Origin: Bifidobacterium tibiigranuli
GTDB taxonomy: Bacteria > Actinomycetota > Actinomycetes > Actinomycetales > Bifidobacteriaceae
Length of the DNA: 64,000 nt
Reading direction: 5' to 3'
Assembly (NCBI RefSeq): GCF_009371885.1
Contig: NZ_QLZA01000002.1
Span: 124,001 to 188,000 of the forward strand
Shown here in pieces: positions 37,527 to 45,470 of this stretch. A model generated the notes under the pieces. The model was not told the DNA's origin and did not search any database. It was given only the letters and a program-made list of their open reading frames with translations. Positions within the stretch are counted from its first letter, which is position 1. Every line of letters begins with the position of its first letter. Both the position numbers and the translations under genes were made by a program.

Positions 37527-38696
37527 ATGGTTGGAATGCGCGATGTTGCCAAAGAAGCGGGGGTCTCGCTCAGCACGGTCTCACTGGTCGTGAACGACAC
37601 CGGCTATGTGTCCGACGACATGCGTGAGCGCGTGGCCGTTGCCATGAAGAAGCTCGATTACATTCCCAACGAACTCGCCCGCAACTTCTATCGCGACCGC
37701 ACCAATATGATCGGCGTTATCGTGCCGACCATCAGCCACCCCTTCTTCTCCACGCTGGCTGCAGCGCTGCAGCACGAGCTGGCAGGGCGGGGATACCGCA
37801 CGCTGCTGTGTTCGCAGGCAGACGCGGAGGGCGGCGAAGCCGAATACGTCGACATGCTGCAGCGCCACATGATGGACGGCATCATCATGGCCGCGCACAC
37901 TTCGCACGCCCCGGATTACTGGACGTTGATCGGCCGGCCGGTCGTGGCCTTCGACCGCTACCTCGGGGCAGGCATCCCTTCGATCTGCTCGGACCATGTC
38001 CACGGCGGGCAGCTGATCGCGCAGCAGCTCATCCGCACTGGCGCACGGCATGTGGTGAGCATCGGCGGGCCGCGTAGCCAGTTCCATGACCTTCCTTCGC
38101 AGGGCGCGCGTTCTGATGCCAGTATTGACTCCGACGGCGTCAATACCACCTTCCCCACGGTGCGCTACTACCTGACTTTGGAGCATGAGCTGGGCCGAGC
38201 CGCGATTCGCTACGACTACGTAGAGGTCGGCGAGGTGTATGACGTGCAGGGCTATCCGCGCATCGCGCACGAGATCTTCGAACGCTTCCCGGACGTCGAT
38301 GCCATCGTGGGTTCGGATATCAGCGCCGCCTACTGCGTCCAGGAAGCGCTGCGACGAGGGGCGCGCATCCCCGACGAGCTGCAAATCATCGCCTACGACG
38401 GCTCCTACCTGACCGAAGCTGCGGGGATGCGGATCACGGCCATCCGGCAGGACTTCGCGACGATTGCCAAGCTCACCAGCGAGCGCATCATCGAGGAGAT
38501 AGGGAAAGGCGAGAAGGGCGCGGCCGGGAAGGGCGCACGCGGCTCGGCTCCAAGCCAGTCATCCAGTGCTGCGCGACGAGACCCGGCCGGCCCCGCTTTC
38601 ACCTCCACGGGTGAAGGCGACGGGCACACGGGCACATATCCGCAAAGCGAGCTGGTGCCCGTGCAATTGCGATTCGGGGAGACGACGCGGGCATAG
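37527..38696 (+). CDS. LacI family regulator, alpha-glucoside locus side
   Basis: 389 residues. N-terminal helix-turn-helix MRDVAKEAGVSLSTVSLVVN, hinge NELARNF, then a sugar-binding domain (IGVIVPTISHPFF). Longer than the usual 330-350 because of a loop (about residues 190-220) and a Gly/Ala/Ser-rich insertion near the C-terminus (GKGEKGAAGKGARGS...). It is convergent with the GH13 gene, and divergent from the trehalose gene, so it may regulate either. Targets unknown. Confidence 0.85.
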   Translation: MVGMRDVAKEAGVSLSTVSLVVNDTGYVSDDMRERVAVAMKKLDYIPNELARNFYRDRTNMIGVIVPTISHPFFSTLAAALQHELAGRGYRTLLCSQADAEGGEAEYVDMLQRHMMDGIIMAAHTSHAPDYWTLIGRPVVAFDRYLGAGIPSICSDHVHGGQLIAQQLIRTGARHVVSIGGPRSQFHDLPSQGARSDASIDSDGVNTTFPTVRYYLTLEHELGRAAIRYDYVEVGEVYDVQGYPRIAHEIFERFPDVDAIVGSDISAAYCVQEALRRGARIPDELQIIAYDGSYLTEAAGMRITAIRQDFATIAKLTSERIIEEIGKGEKGAAGKGARGSAPSQSSSAARRDPAGPAFTSTGEGDGHTGTYPQSELVPVQLRFGETTRA

Positions 38697-38768
38697 TGAG
38701 TGCTCCGCAATAGGCGGACGAATGAGCATGAGCTTGCGGCCATGGCTACATGACTACTGTCACGAAAA

Positions 38769-38790
38769 GGCCACTGCCGAGTCAGTGGCC
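38769..38790. terminator. Bidirectional hairpin terminator
   Basis: GGCCACTG/CAGTGGCC with a 6-nt loop, between convergent LacI and GH13 genes, flanked by aaaa and cttct runs. A close relative is at 45401-45423. Confidence 0.8.
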
Positions 38791-38822
38791 CTTCTGCTCC
38801 AGTTATCCTTCAGCGACGCCGC

Positions 38823-40613
38823 TCATCGAAAGAGTTCAGCGACCTCGTTCAACCGTACCGTCCAGCTCGCATGATCCGGCACGCACCACACCGTGGAGCA
38901 CGCCGGCACCACCGTGCTCTCAGCCACATCCAGGCCACCTGACTCTGACCTGCCGAGAGCGTCGTCTGGATCTCCTACCCCGCCTGCATCAGAGGAAAGC
39001 ACCGCCGTATATCCCTGCGGCAGCGGCGCAGGCTCTTCATCCGAGAAGTTGGCCAGCACCATCATGCCCGAGGGCAGTCGCCAGGAAAGCACATTCGGAT
39101 TCGCCGCATCGCTCACCCACTGGAAGCCTTGGCCTCCGTTATGCATGTCGTCTCGTGCGTCATCCGCACTCACCCACTGGCGTCGCAACGCGATAGCCCT
39201 GCGGTACATCGACAGCGCAGAACCCGGCTCGTACTCCTGCGCATCAGCCGCATAATCAGCGAACCACGAAGGCTGCGGTAGCCAAGCGGCCCCCGTTTGA
39301 TTGAAACCGAACGCCGGAGCCGCCGCCTCCCAAGGCAATGGCACACGGCAGCCATCGCGGCCTTTGAAGCGGTGGGCAGAGCGCTGCCAGTTGGGGTCCT
39401 GAATATCCTCAGGCTCAAGGTCGAAGTCCTCGGGAAGCCCAAGCTCTTCGCCCTGATAGATGAACGCGGTGCCGGGCAAGCCGAGCATCACCAAGGCGGC
39501 AGCGCGGGCGCGACGCTGTGCAAGAACTGGGTCGGTTGGCGGAATCGTGCCGTCCGATGTGACCCATGCTTCAATGTTCGCGCCCTTGGGCAGGCCAAGG
39601 CGCGAAGCTATGCGCGGTACATCGTGGTTGCCTAGGACCCAGGTCGGAGCCGTGCCGGCCCGCATCGCATACCGATAGGTGCGGTCGATGGCAGCATAAT
39701 ATTCGTCGCGATCCCAGGATGCCTTCTGCAGCGAGAAATCGAACACCGCTCCCAGCTCGTCCTGCTGCGCATACTGGAACACGCGCTCGGTGAAAGGCGT
39801 CCAGGACTCGCCAACCGCGTATTTGGGCGGCGAATAGCGGTCAAACAGCTCGCGCCAGCCTCGGTAAATCTCATGGACCGCGTCGCGATCCCACAATGGA
39901 TCCGAGCCGTCATTGGCCTCGGGCGACATCACCATAGGATTGATGCGGTCGCGCAGCGGATCGCGCAGGTCCTTCGCCAGACCGTGCGAGACGTCGACGC
40001 GGAAGCCATCAACGCCTTTACCGCACCAGAATTTCAGAATGTCAAGGAATTCGGCGCGCACCTCAGGATTGTCCCAGTTCAGGTCGGGCTGTTCGCGCGC
40101 GAACAGATGCAGGTAATACCAGCCGTCACCGCAGGGCTCCCAGGCGGAGCCGCCGAAGTTGCTCAGCCAGTTGGTGGGCGGCAGCTCGCCATGCTCACCC
40201 TTGCCTTGCCGGAAAACATATCGGGCACGCTCAGGAGAGCCCGGCTGGGCCGCGAGCGCGGCCTGAAACCACGGATGGCGCTCGGAAGTGTGGTTCGGCA
40301 CGATATCGACAAGCACGCGAATGCCCGCGGCATGAGCTGCGGCAACCAGCGCGTCGAACTGCGTCATCGTGCCGAATCGGGGGTCTACCGCACGATAGTC
40401 GGCGACATCATAGCCGCCATCCGCCAACGGCGACGGGTAGAAGGGCGAAAGCCAGATGGCATCCACGCCCAGCGAGCGCAGGTAGTCAAGCTTGCTGCAT
40501 ACACCTTGCAGATCGCCTTCGCCATCACCATTCGCGTCCCGGAAGGACCGCGGATAGATCTGGTAGATGACTGCGTTCCTCCACCAATCGGCACCGTTGC
40601 GGATTTCGGCCAT
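38823..40613 (-). CDS. GH13 alpha-glucosidase
   Basis: 596 residues, (beta/alpha)8 alpha-glucosidase of the oligo-1,6-glucosidase/sucrose-hydrolase group. Catalytic residues: Asp207 (GFRVDVS), Glu269 (AVGES) and Asp331 (GNHDVPR); DIVPNHTS is the conserved region I. It hydrolyses alpha-glucosides in the cytosol. It follows the permease genes by 8 bp, so it is the last gene of the importer operon and should act on the imported sugar. It lacks a signal peptide. Linkage preference is not evident. Confidence 0.92.
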   Translation of the reverse strand: MAEIRNGADWWRNAVIYQIYPRSFRDANGDGEGDLQGVCSKLDYLRSLGVDAIWLSPFYPSPLADGGYDVADYRAVDPRFGTMTQFDALVAAAHAAGIRVLVDIVPNHTSERHPWFQAALAAQPGSPERARYVFRQGKGEHGELPPTNWLSNFGGSAWEPCGDGWYYLHLFAREQPDLNWDNPEVRAEFLDILKFWCGKGVDGFRVDVSHGLAKDLRDPLRDRINPMVMSPEANDGSDPLWDRDAVHEIYRGWRELFDRYSPPKYAVGESWTPFTERVFQYAQQDELGAVFDFSLQKASWDRDEYYAAIDRTYRYAMRAGTAPTWVLGNHDVPRIASRLGLPKGANIEAWVTSDGTIPPTDPVLAQRRARAAALVMLGLPGTAFIYQGEELGLPEDFDLEPEDIQDPNWQRSAHRFKGRDGCRVPLPWEAAAPAFGFNQTGAAWLPQPSWFADYAADAQEYEPGSALSMYRRAIALRRQWVSADDARDDMHNGGQGFQWVSDAANPNVLSWRLPSGMMVLANFSDEEPAPLPQGYTAVLSSDAGGVGDPDDALGRSESGGLDVAESTVVPACSTVWCVPDHASWTVRLNEVAELFR

Positions 40614-40621
40614 GAATCAAC

Positions 40622-41446
40622 TCACCCCTTGACGGATCCGGCCAGCATGGCGCGGATGAAGTAGCGCTGCAGGAAGATGAACAGAATCATCGTCGGCGCC
40701 ATGATGAGCAGTGCGCCGGCGTTCAGCAGCACCACATCGGTCTGGTACTGGCCGACGAAGGCCTGCAAAGCACCTGCCATCGTGCGCTTGTTCGGGTCGT
40801 TCTCCAAGACCACGGCCAGCAGGAACTGGTTCCATGTGGCCAGGAAGGTGAGGATGCCGAGCGAGGCGATGGAGGGCAGCGCGAGCGGCAGCTGAATCGA
40901 ACGGAAGGTACGCAGATAGCCTGCGCCGTCGATCGATGCGGCTTCCATCAGATCGCTCGGCATCTGCTCGAAGCAGGAGCGCATCCATACGATGCCGAAG
41001 GGGATGTTCAGGCTAATCAGCGGCAGCATCAGCGCCAGCCGCGTGTTCAGCAGTCCCATGCCGCTGATCTGGTAGTACAGCGGGGTGACGAGCGTTTCGA
41101 ACGGAATCGTCAGGCCGACGATGAACAGCATGTAGATCAGGCCCTTGAACGGCACGCGCAGCTGAGCGAAGGCGTAGCCGCCGAGCGAGCTGAAGATGAC
41201 CACGCACGGCACGACCACGATGACGAGTATCGTGCTGCTGATGAGCAGCGGCGTGATATTCGCCATGTTCCATGCGTCCACGAAGTTCTCCCAGTGCGGA
41301 TGCGCGGTGAATTGGATGCCCGCAGGCGTCGTGCCTTGCGGCTGCACCGCTGCGGAGAACATGCTCAGGAACGGCAGGATGCAGAAGATGATGGTCAGGA
41401 CGAGCATCACCGTGCCCAGAATCTGAACCGACTTTCCTTGCTTCAT
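40622..41446 (-). CDS. MalG-type sugar ABC permease
   Basis: 274 residues, six hydrophobic segments, with the EAA loop EAASIDGAGYLRTFRSIQLPLALP. Inner half of an alpha-glucoside importer. It begins 4 bp after the MalF-type gene. Confidence 0.92.
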   Translation of the reverse strand: MKQGKSVQILGTVMLVLTIIFCILPFLSMFSAAVQPQGTTPAGIQFTAHPHWENFVDAWNMANITPLLISSTILVIVVVPCVVIFSSLGGYAFAQLRVPFKGLIYMLFIVGLTIPFETLVTPLYYQISGMGLLNTRLALMLPLISLNIPFGIVWMRSCFEQMPSDLMEAASIDGAGYLRTFRSIQLPLALPSIASLGILTFLATWNQFLLAVVLENDPNKRTMAGALQAFVGQYQTDVVLLNAGALLIMAPTMILFIFLQRYFIRAMLAGSVKG

Positions 41447-41450
41447 GAGG

Positions 41451-42395
41451 TCACTGATCCTTTCCGTTGATCAAGCGCTGCACCGGTCCTACAACCAGCA
41501 GCACCAGCACCATCAGCGTGACGGCGAGAGCCGAAGCCAGGCCGACGTTCTGCTGGGTGAAGGCCAGGCGGTAGACCTGCACGCCGGGAACCATCGTGGA
41601 GGTGCCCGGGCCTCCCTGAGTAGACATGTACACCACGTCGAAGCTGGCAAGCGCGGAGACGATGGTCATCGTCAGGCACACGCCAATCTGCCCGCGCAGG
41701 CCAGGGATAGTGATGGTGAACAGCTGCCGCCACCAGCCAGCCCCGTCCAGGCTCGCCGCCTCATAGAGCGACTGGTCAATGCCACCGATGCCCGAAAGCA
41801 GCAGCACGACGCAGAAGCCGAGCTGCAGCCAGAAGCCGATCACGCCTACGGCGTTCAGCGCCGTGGACTGGTCGCCCAGCCACACGCGTGCCGCGCCACC
41901 CAGCCCGATCGCATGCAGGATCTGGTTGACAGTGCCTTTGTCGGCGAGCATCCACGTCCAGGCAACGCCTGCTGCAGCGCCAGGGATGACGCGCGGCAGA
42001 AACAGGCACACCTGCGAGAAAGAGCGGCCAGCCTTGGACTTGATGTCCTTGATAAGGACGGCGGTGATCAGACCCAGCACGATAGGGACGATCGAGAAGA
42101 AGATGATGAGATAGAAGGAGCGCAGAATCGAGCCGTACAGCTCGGGATCGGTGAAGACGGTGGCGTAGTTGCGTATGCCGATGAAGGTGCTCTCGTCGAT
42201 ACCGTTCCACTTATAGAAGGAGTACCAGATCGTCTGAATGATAGGCCACAGCTCGAAAACCGCATAGAAAAGGAATGCCGGCAACAGGAACAGCAGGCTG
42301 ACGAGCTCCAGTGACATCTTGCGCTTCGGCTTGCGCTCGACGGCCGGCGCTGCGTCGCCGGACTCGCCTGCGCGGGCGGGTTGATGATTGTTCAT
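41451..42395 (-). CDS. MalF-type sugar ABC permease
   Basis: 314 residues from MNNHQPARAG; an ATG 36 bp upstream is possible. Six hydrophobic segments and the EAA loop YEAASLDGAGWWRQLFTITIP. Pairs with the MalG-type protein. No ATPase gene is nearby, so a shared MsmK-like ATPase elsewhere must drive it. Confidence 0.9.
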   Translation of the reverse strand: MNNHQPARAGESGDAAPAVERKPKRKMSLELVSLLFLLPAFLFYAVFELWPIIQTIWYSFYKWNGIDESTFIGIRNYATVFTDPELYGSILRSFYLIIFFSIVPIVLGLITAVLIKDIKSKAGRSFSQVCLFLPRVIPGAAAGVAWTWMLADKGTVNQILHAIGLGGAARVWLGDQSTALNAVGVIGFWLQLGFCVVLLLSGIGGIDQSLYEAASLDGAGWWRQLFTITIPGLRGQIGVCLTMTIVSALASFDVVYMSTQGGPGTSTMVPGVQVYRLAFTQQNVGLASALAVTLMVLVLLVVGPVQRLINGKDQ

Positions 42396-42523
42396 AATGG
42401 TATTCACCACACTTTGTTGATTGCACTGCATTGGGGTTACACTGCGTCTTTACTTACCCACAAGTTGGCTCACAAGGCAGCAGCAATCCACAGGCACACT
42501 CGTAAGCCAACTCATAGGGAAAC

Positions 42524-42550
42524 CGGGCGAGACAGCATGTGTCTCGCCCG
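42524..42550 (-). terminator. Intercistronic hairpin
   Basis: CGGGCGAGACA/TGTCTCGCCCG with a 5-nt loop, 34 bp after the binding-protein stop and ahead of the permeases. Probably a partial terminator or mRNA stabiliser that keeps binding-protein expression above permease expression. Confidence 0.75.
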
Positions 42551-42583
42551 ACGATACGCATCGGAAAGAAAACCCTCAAAGCC

Positions 42584-43912
42584 CTAGTTCTGGCTGGTTT
42601 CCTTGTCGAACTGCGCTTGGATGGAGTCCACGAACTTGCTCGGGCTCATGCTGCCGTCGATCAGCGATTGGAAGCCGGGGATGATGGCGCTGGCTTGGAT
42701 GCCGGCGGTCGCGTTGTTGATGTAATCGGTGGTGTTACCCGACTTGACCAACCCCTGATACGCGGTGAGAATCTGGCCGAGCAGCTGGTTGTCGGTCTTG
42801 GGCGTCGCGCCGTTGCCGATGGGCGGGTATCCGTTGTCAACCGCGATCTGGCGCGCCGTATCGCTCTGCAGGAAGTTGAGGAATGCTGCAGCGGCGTTCC
42901 TGTTCTTGGCGTTGGCCGGGATGCCGAAGGCGCTGATGCCATTGGCTGCGCCCGAACCGGAATCGCTCTTCTCGCCCGGGAAGGATGCCCAGCCGGAATC
43001 CTGACCCAGGGCCGTGTTGATGGAATCCGAATACCAGCTGCCGGAGGGGAAGAACAGGGCCTTGCCATCACTGAAGCGGCTCAGCGCCGTGGATCCGTCA
43101 AGCGCGAGCGCATCCGAGGAGAAGTAGTGCGCATCCTGCCACTGCTTGATCTTCTCGGCGGCCTTCACTGCGCCTGGGGTCTTGAACGTGGCCCCGTCCT
43201 TCTGCATGATCCAGTTCTGAACCTTGTCGCGACCCTCATAGTTCGTGAGCAGGGCCTGGTAGATGAACGAGGTGCCGCCTTCCTTGGCGGGCATCATCAT
43301 CGCGAGCACACCAGCGTCGGTGGCCTTCTTCATGTCGGCCTCAAGCTCGGCGACAGTATTCGGGGCCTCGGTGATGCCCAGCTGATTGGCAATCTTCTTG
43401 TTCCAGTACAGGCCGGTCAAGGAGACGCCACTTGGCACGGCGTACAGGCTGCCGGAGCCGATCTTGCCATTGGAATCGACTCGGTAGGACTCGGTCTGCG
43501 CATCGGGCAGCTTCCATCCGTAAGCTTTGGCGTAGGGATCGAGGTTGACCAGGTGCTTGCCGCGCACAGCCGAGTTGATATCGGTGATGCGGGCAATATC
43601 CGGGGTATCGGAGGCGGAGATGATGCGCGGGCCGTTCTGCGCCGAGGTGTTGTCAGGGTCGTAGGTGGCCTTGATGGTGATATTCGGGTACTTCTTCTGG
43701 AAAGCGGCGATGAGCTGGTCGTCGAACTTCTTGGATCCGGCGCCATCCCAGAGCCTCAGTTCGTACTTGGTGCTGCCCAGATCGGTGCTCACCGGCTCCG
43801 ACTTGACATTCGCGCTGCTCGACGAACCTGGGCCGCATGCGGCCACCGAGGCCAGGCACGCCACCGCGAGCGCACCTGCCATAACGGTTTTGATGGATTT
43901 ACTTATCGACAT
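42584..43912 (-). CDS. Sugar ABC substrate-binding lipoprotein (family 1)
   Basis: 442 residues with a lipoprotein signal (lipobox SVAAC) and the extracellular solute-binding family 1 fold (LRLWDGAGSKKFDDQL, LYWNKKIANQLG). Captures an alpha-glucoside outside the cell for the permeases downstream. First gene of the operon, under the promoter at 44064-44093. Confidence 0.92.
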   Translation of the reverse strand: MSISKSIKTVMAGALAVACLASVAACGPGSSSSANVKSEPVSTDLGSTKYELRLWDGAGSKKFDDQLIAAFQKKYPNITIKATYDPDNTSAQNGPRIISASDTPDIARITDINSAVRGKHLVNLDPYAKAYGWKLPDAQTESYRVDSNGKIGSGSLYAVPSGVSLTGLYWNKKIANQLGITEAPNTVAELEADMKKATDAGVLAMMMPAKEGGTSFIYQALLTNYEGRDKVQNWIMQKDGATFKTPGAVKAAEKIKQWQDAHYFSSDALALDGSTALSRFSDGKALFFPSGSWYSDSINTALGQDSGWASFPGEKSDSGSGAANGISAFGIPANAKNRNAAAAFLNFLQSDTARQIAVDNGYPPIGNGATPKTDNQLLGQILTAYQGLVKSGNTTDYINNATAGIQASAIIPGFQSLIDGSMSPSKFVDSIQAQFDKETSQN

Positions 43913-44048
43913 TGATTGTCCTTTCCTTCGCCGGGACTAGGCCCGGCCTGTCTCCTTTGACTCAGACATTGCGTTGCCGCCCTGCATATATGGTGCTGAA
44001 CGACTTGCGCATATCATGCATAGGCTGCATTTGGCGTTTAGTTTTACT

Positions 44049-44093
44049 AAGCGCTTATGTAGCATGATAAACGGCATCGAACCGGTTTGTCAA
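44049..44093 (-). promoter_or_regulatory. Promoter and LacI-type operators of alpha-glucoside operon
   Basis: On the minus strand TTGACA (44088-44093) and TATCAT (44064-44069) are 18 bp apart. AACCGGTT (44080-44087) lies in the spacer and AAGCGCTT (44049-44056) just downstream; both are LacI-style palindromes, so repression by one or two regulators is likely. The remaining divergent gap to 44352 is AT-rich and holds no gene. Confidence 0.65.
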
Positions 44094-44352
44094 ATTCGTG
44101 TACCATAGTTGCTTATTCGTTTGTTTTCAAGCATATTTGATTCTCGCAATATTGAAATCGTTTGGAACATACTATTGCGATTTACTCCGCTATTCGCAAT
44201 ATGCATCAGCGCTTATGCTTATATGTGCTGTTCATGCGCCCACGTTGCGAACAGACCGCATATAATCGGCCATGCCATGAAACGGCGCAAAACGGCCATA
44301 TCATAGCAAAAGACGAGCGATACATAACGGCATATCGGCACGGGGAGCACAT

Positions 44353-45375
44353 ATGGCAAGGGCCACCATCGACGACGTAGCAAAAGCCGCCGGCGTATCC
44401 ACCTTCACTGTCTCCCGCGCGCTGCGCGGCAAGGAGCATGTCGCCGACGCCACGCGGGAAAAAGTGCTCAAAGCGGCCAAGGACCTGAACTATACCGCCT
44501 CGAAATCGGCTTCGGCACTGGCCAGCGGGCGCACCAACCGCATCGCGCTGCTGGTGCGCGAGCGCATGGCCGGGTGGTTCATGGGCGAGCTGTTTGACGG
44601 CATCTACGATGTGCTCAGCAGCCAACGATACGATCTGACTGTCTATCGCGCCGGCAACGCCGAGGAACGCGCCACGTTCTTCACCAACCTGCCTGCCAAC
44701 CGCAATGCGGACGCGCTTATCGTCTCGGGCTTCTCCGCCACCGACGAAGAAACCGAAATGCTGTCGACGATGGACATCCCCATCGTCTCGGTCAACTCGC
44801 CCTACACCGGCTGGTGCCAGGCCTCGGTCGCCATCGACGACGAAGCTGCGGAAGCGACCATCGTGCGCTATCTGGCGGCCCTAGGCCATCGACGCTTCTG
44901 CTACATCAGCCGCATCGATCCACTGATCGGAGCGCAGTGGGGCTTCGATGCCCGTGCGCGCGGCTACAACGATGAAATCGCCTCGCTGGGACTGAAGGAC
45001 TGCGGCATATTCTTCATCGATCCGCATTCCCTGCGCTCCGTCAAGCACGTCATCGCCGAGCTGCTGGCGCTCCCCGAAGGCCCGACGGCCCTATGCGTGT
45101 GGTCGGATTATCATGCGGTCAGCGTGATGCATGAGCTGCACGAAGCTGGCATCCGCATTCCCGATGAGATGTCCGTCTTCGGATTCGACGGCGCCGACAT
45201 GGCTGCCACTTTCGGGTTGAGCACCATGGCCCAGCCTGCGCGCAATATCGGCCGCCTCGCCGCCCGCAAAGCCTTGGCTCTTATCGCGGGCAAGACTCTG
45301 GATGAGCCGCACACTACAGTTCCCGTGACTCTTGAACCGGGATCGACCACCGGGCCGTGGCGAGCGGAAGAATAA
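44353..45375 (+). CDS. LacI family regulator of alpha-glucoside operon
   Basis: 340 residues: helix-turn-helix TIDDVAKAAGVSTFTVSRALRG and a sugar-binding domain. Divergent from the binding-protein operon and so the best candidate for the sites at 44049-44087. GGGGAG precedes the ATG. Effector presumably a maltose- or isomaltose-like sugar. Confidence 0.9.
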   Translation: MARATIDDVAKAAGVSTFTVSRALRGKEHVADATREKVLKAAKDLNYTASKSASALASGRTNRIALLVRERMAGWFMGELFDGIYDVLSSQRYDLTVYRAGNAEERATFFTNLPANRNADALIVSGFSATDEETEMLSTMDIPIVSVNSPYTGWCQASVAIDDEAAEATIVRYLAALGHRRFCYISRIDPLIGAQWGFDARARGYNDEIASLGLKDCGIFFIDPHSLRSVKHVIAELLALPEGPTALCVWSDYHAVSVMHELHEAGIRIPDEMSVFGFDGADMAATFGLSTMAQPARNIGRLAARKALALIAGKTLDEPHTTVPVTLEPGSTTGPWRAEE

Positions 45376-45400
45376 TGGCCAGGGCTACTGGGGAGGATCG

Positions 45401-45423
45401 GCCACTGACGAGTCGTCAGTGGC
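45401..45423. terminator. Bidirectional hairpin terminator
   Basis: GCCACTGACG/CGTCAGTGGC with a 3-nt loop between the convergent LacI gene and the fused amidase gene, followed by tcttct. Confidence 0.8.
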
Positions 45424-45470
45424 TCTTCTGCTCTAGTTAGCGTCGCCGGTCGCGACCGGCGACGGCTGGC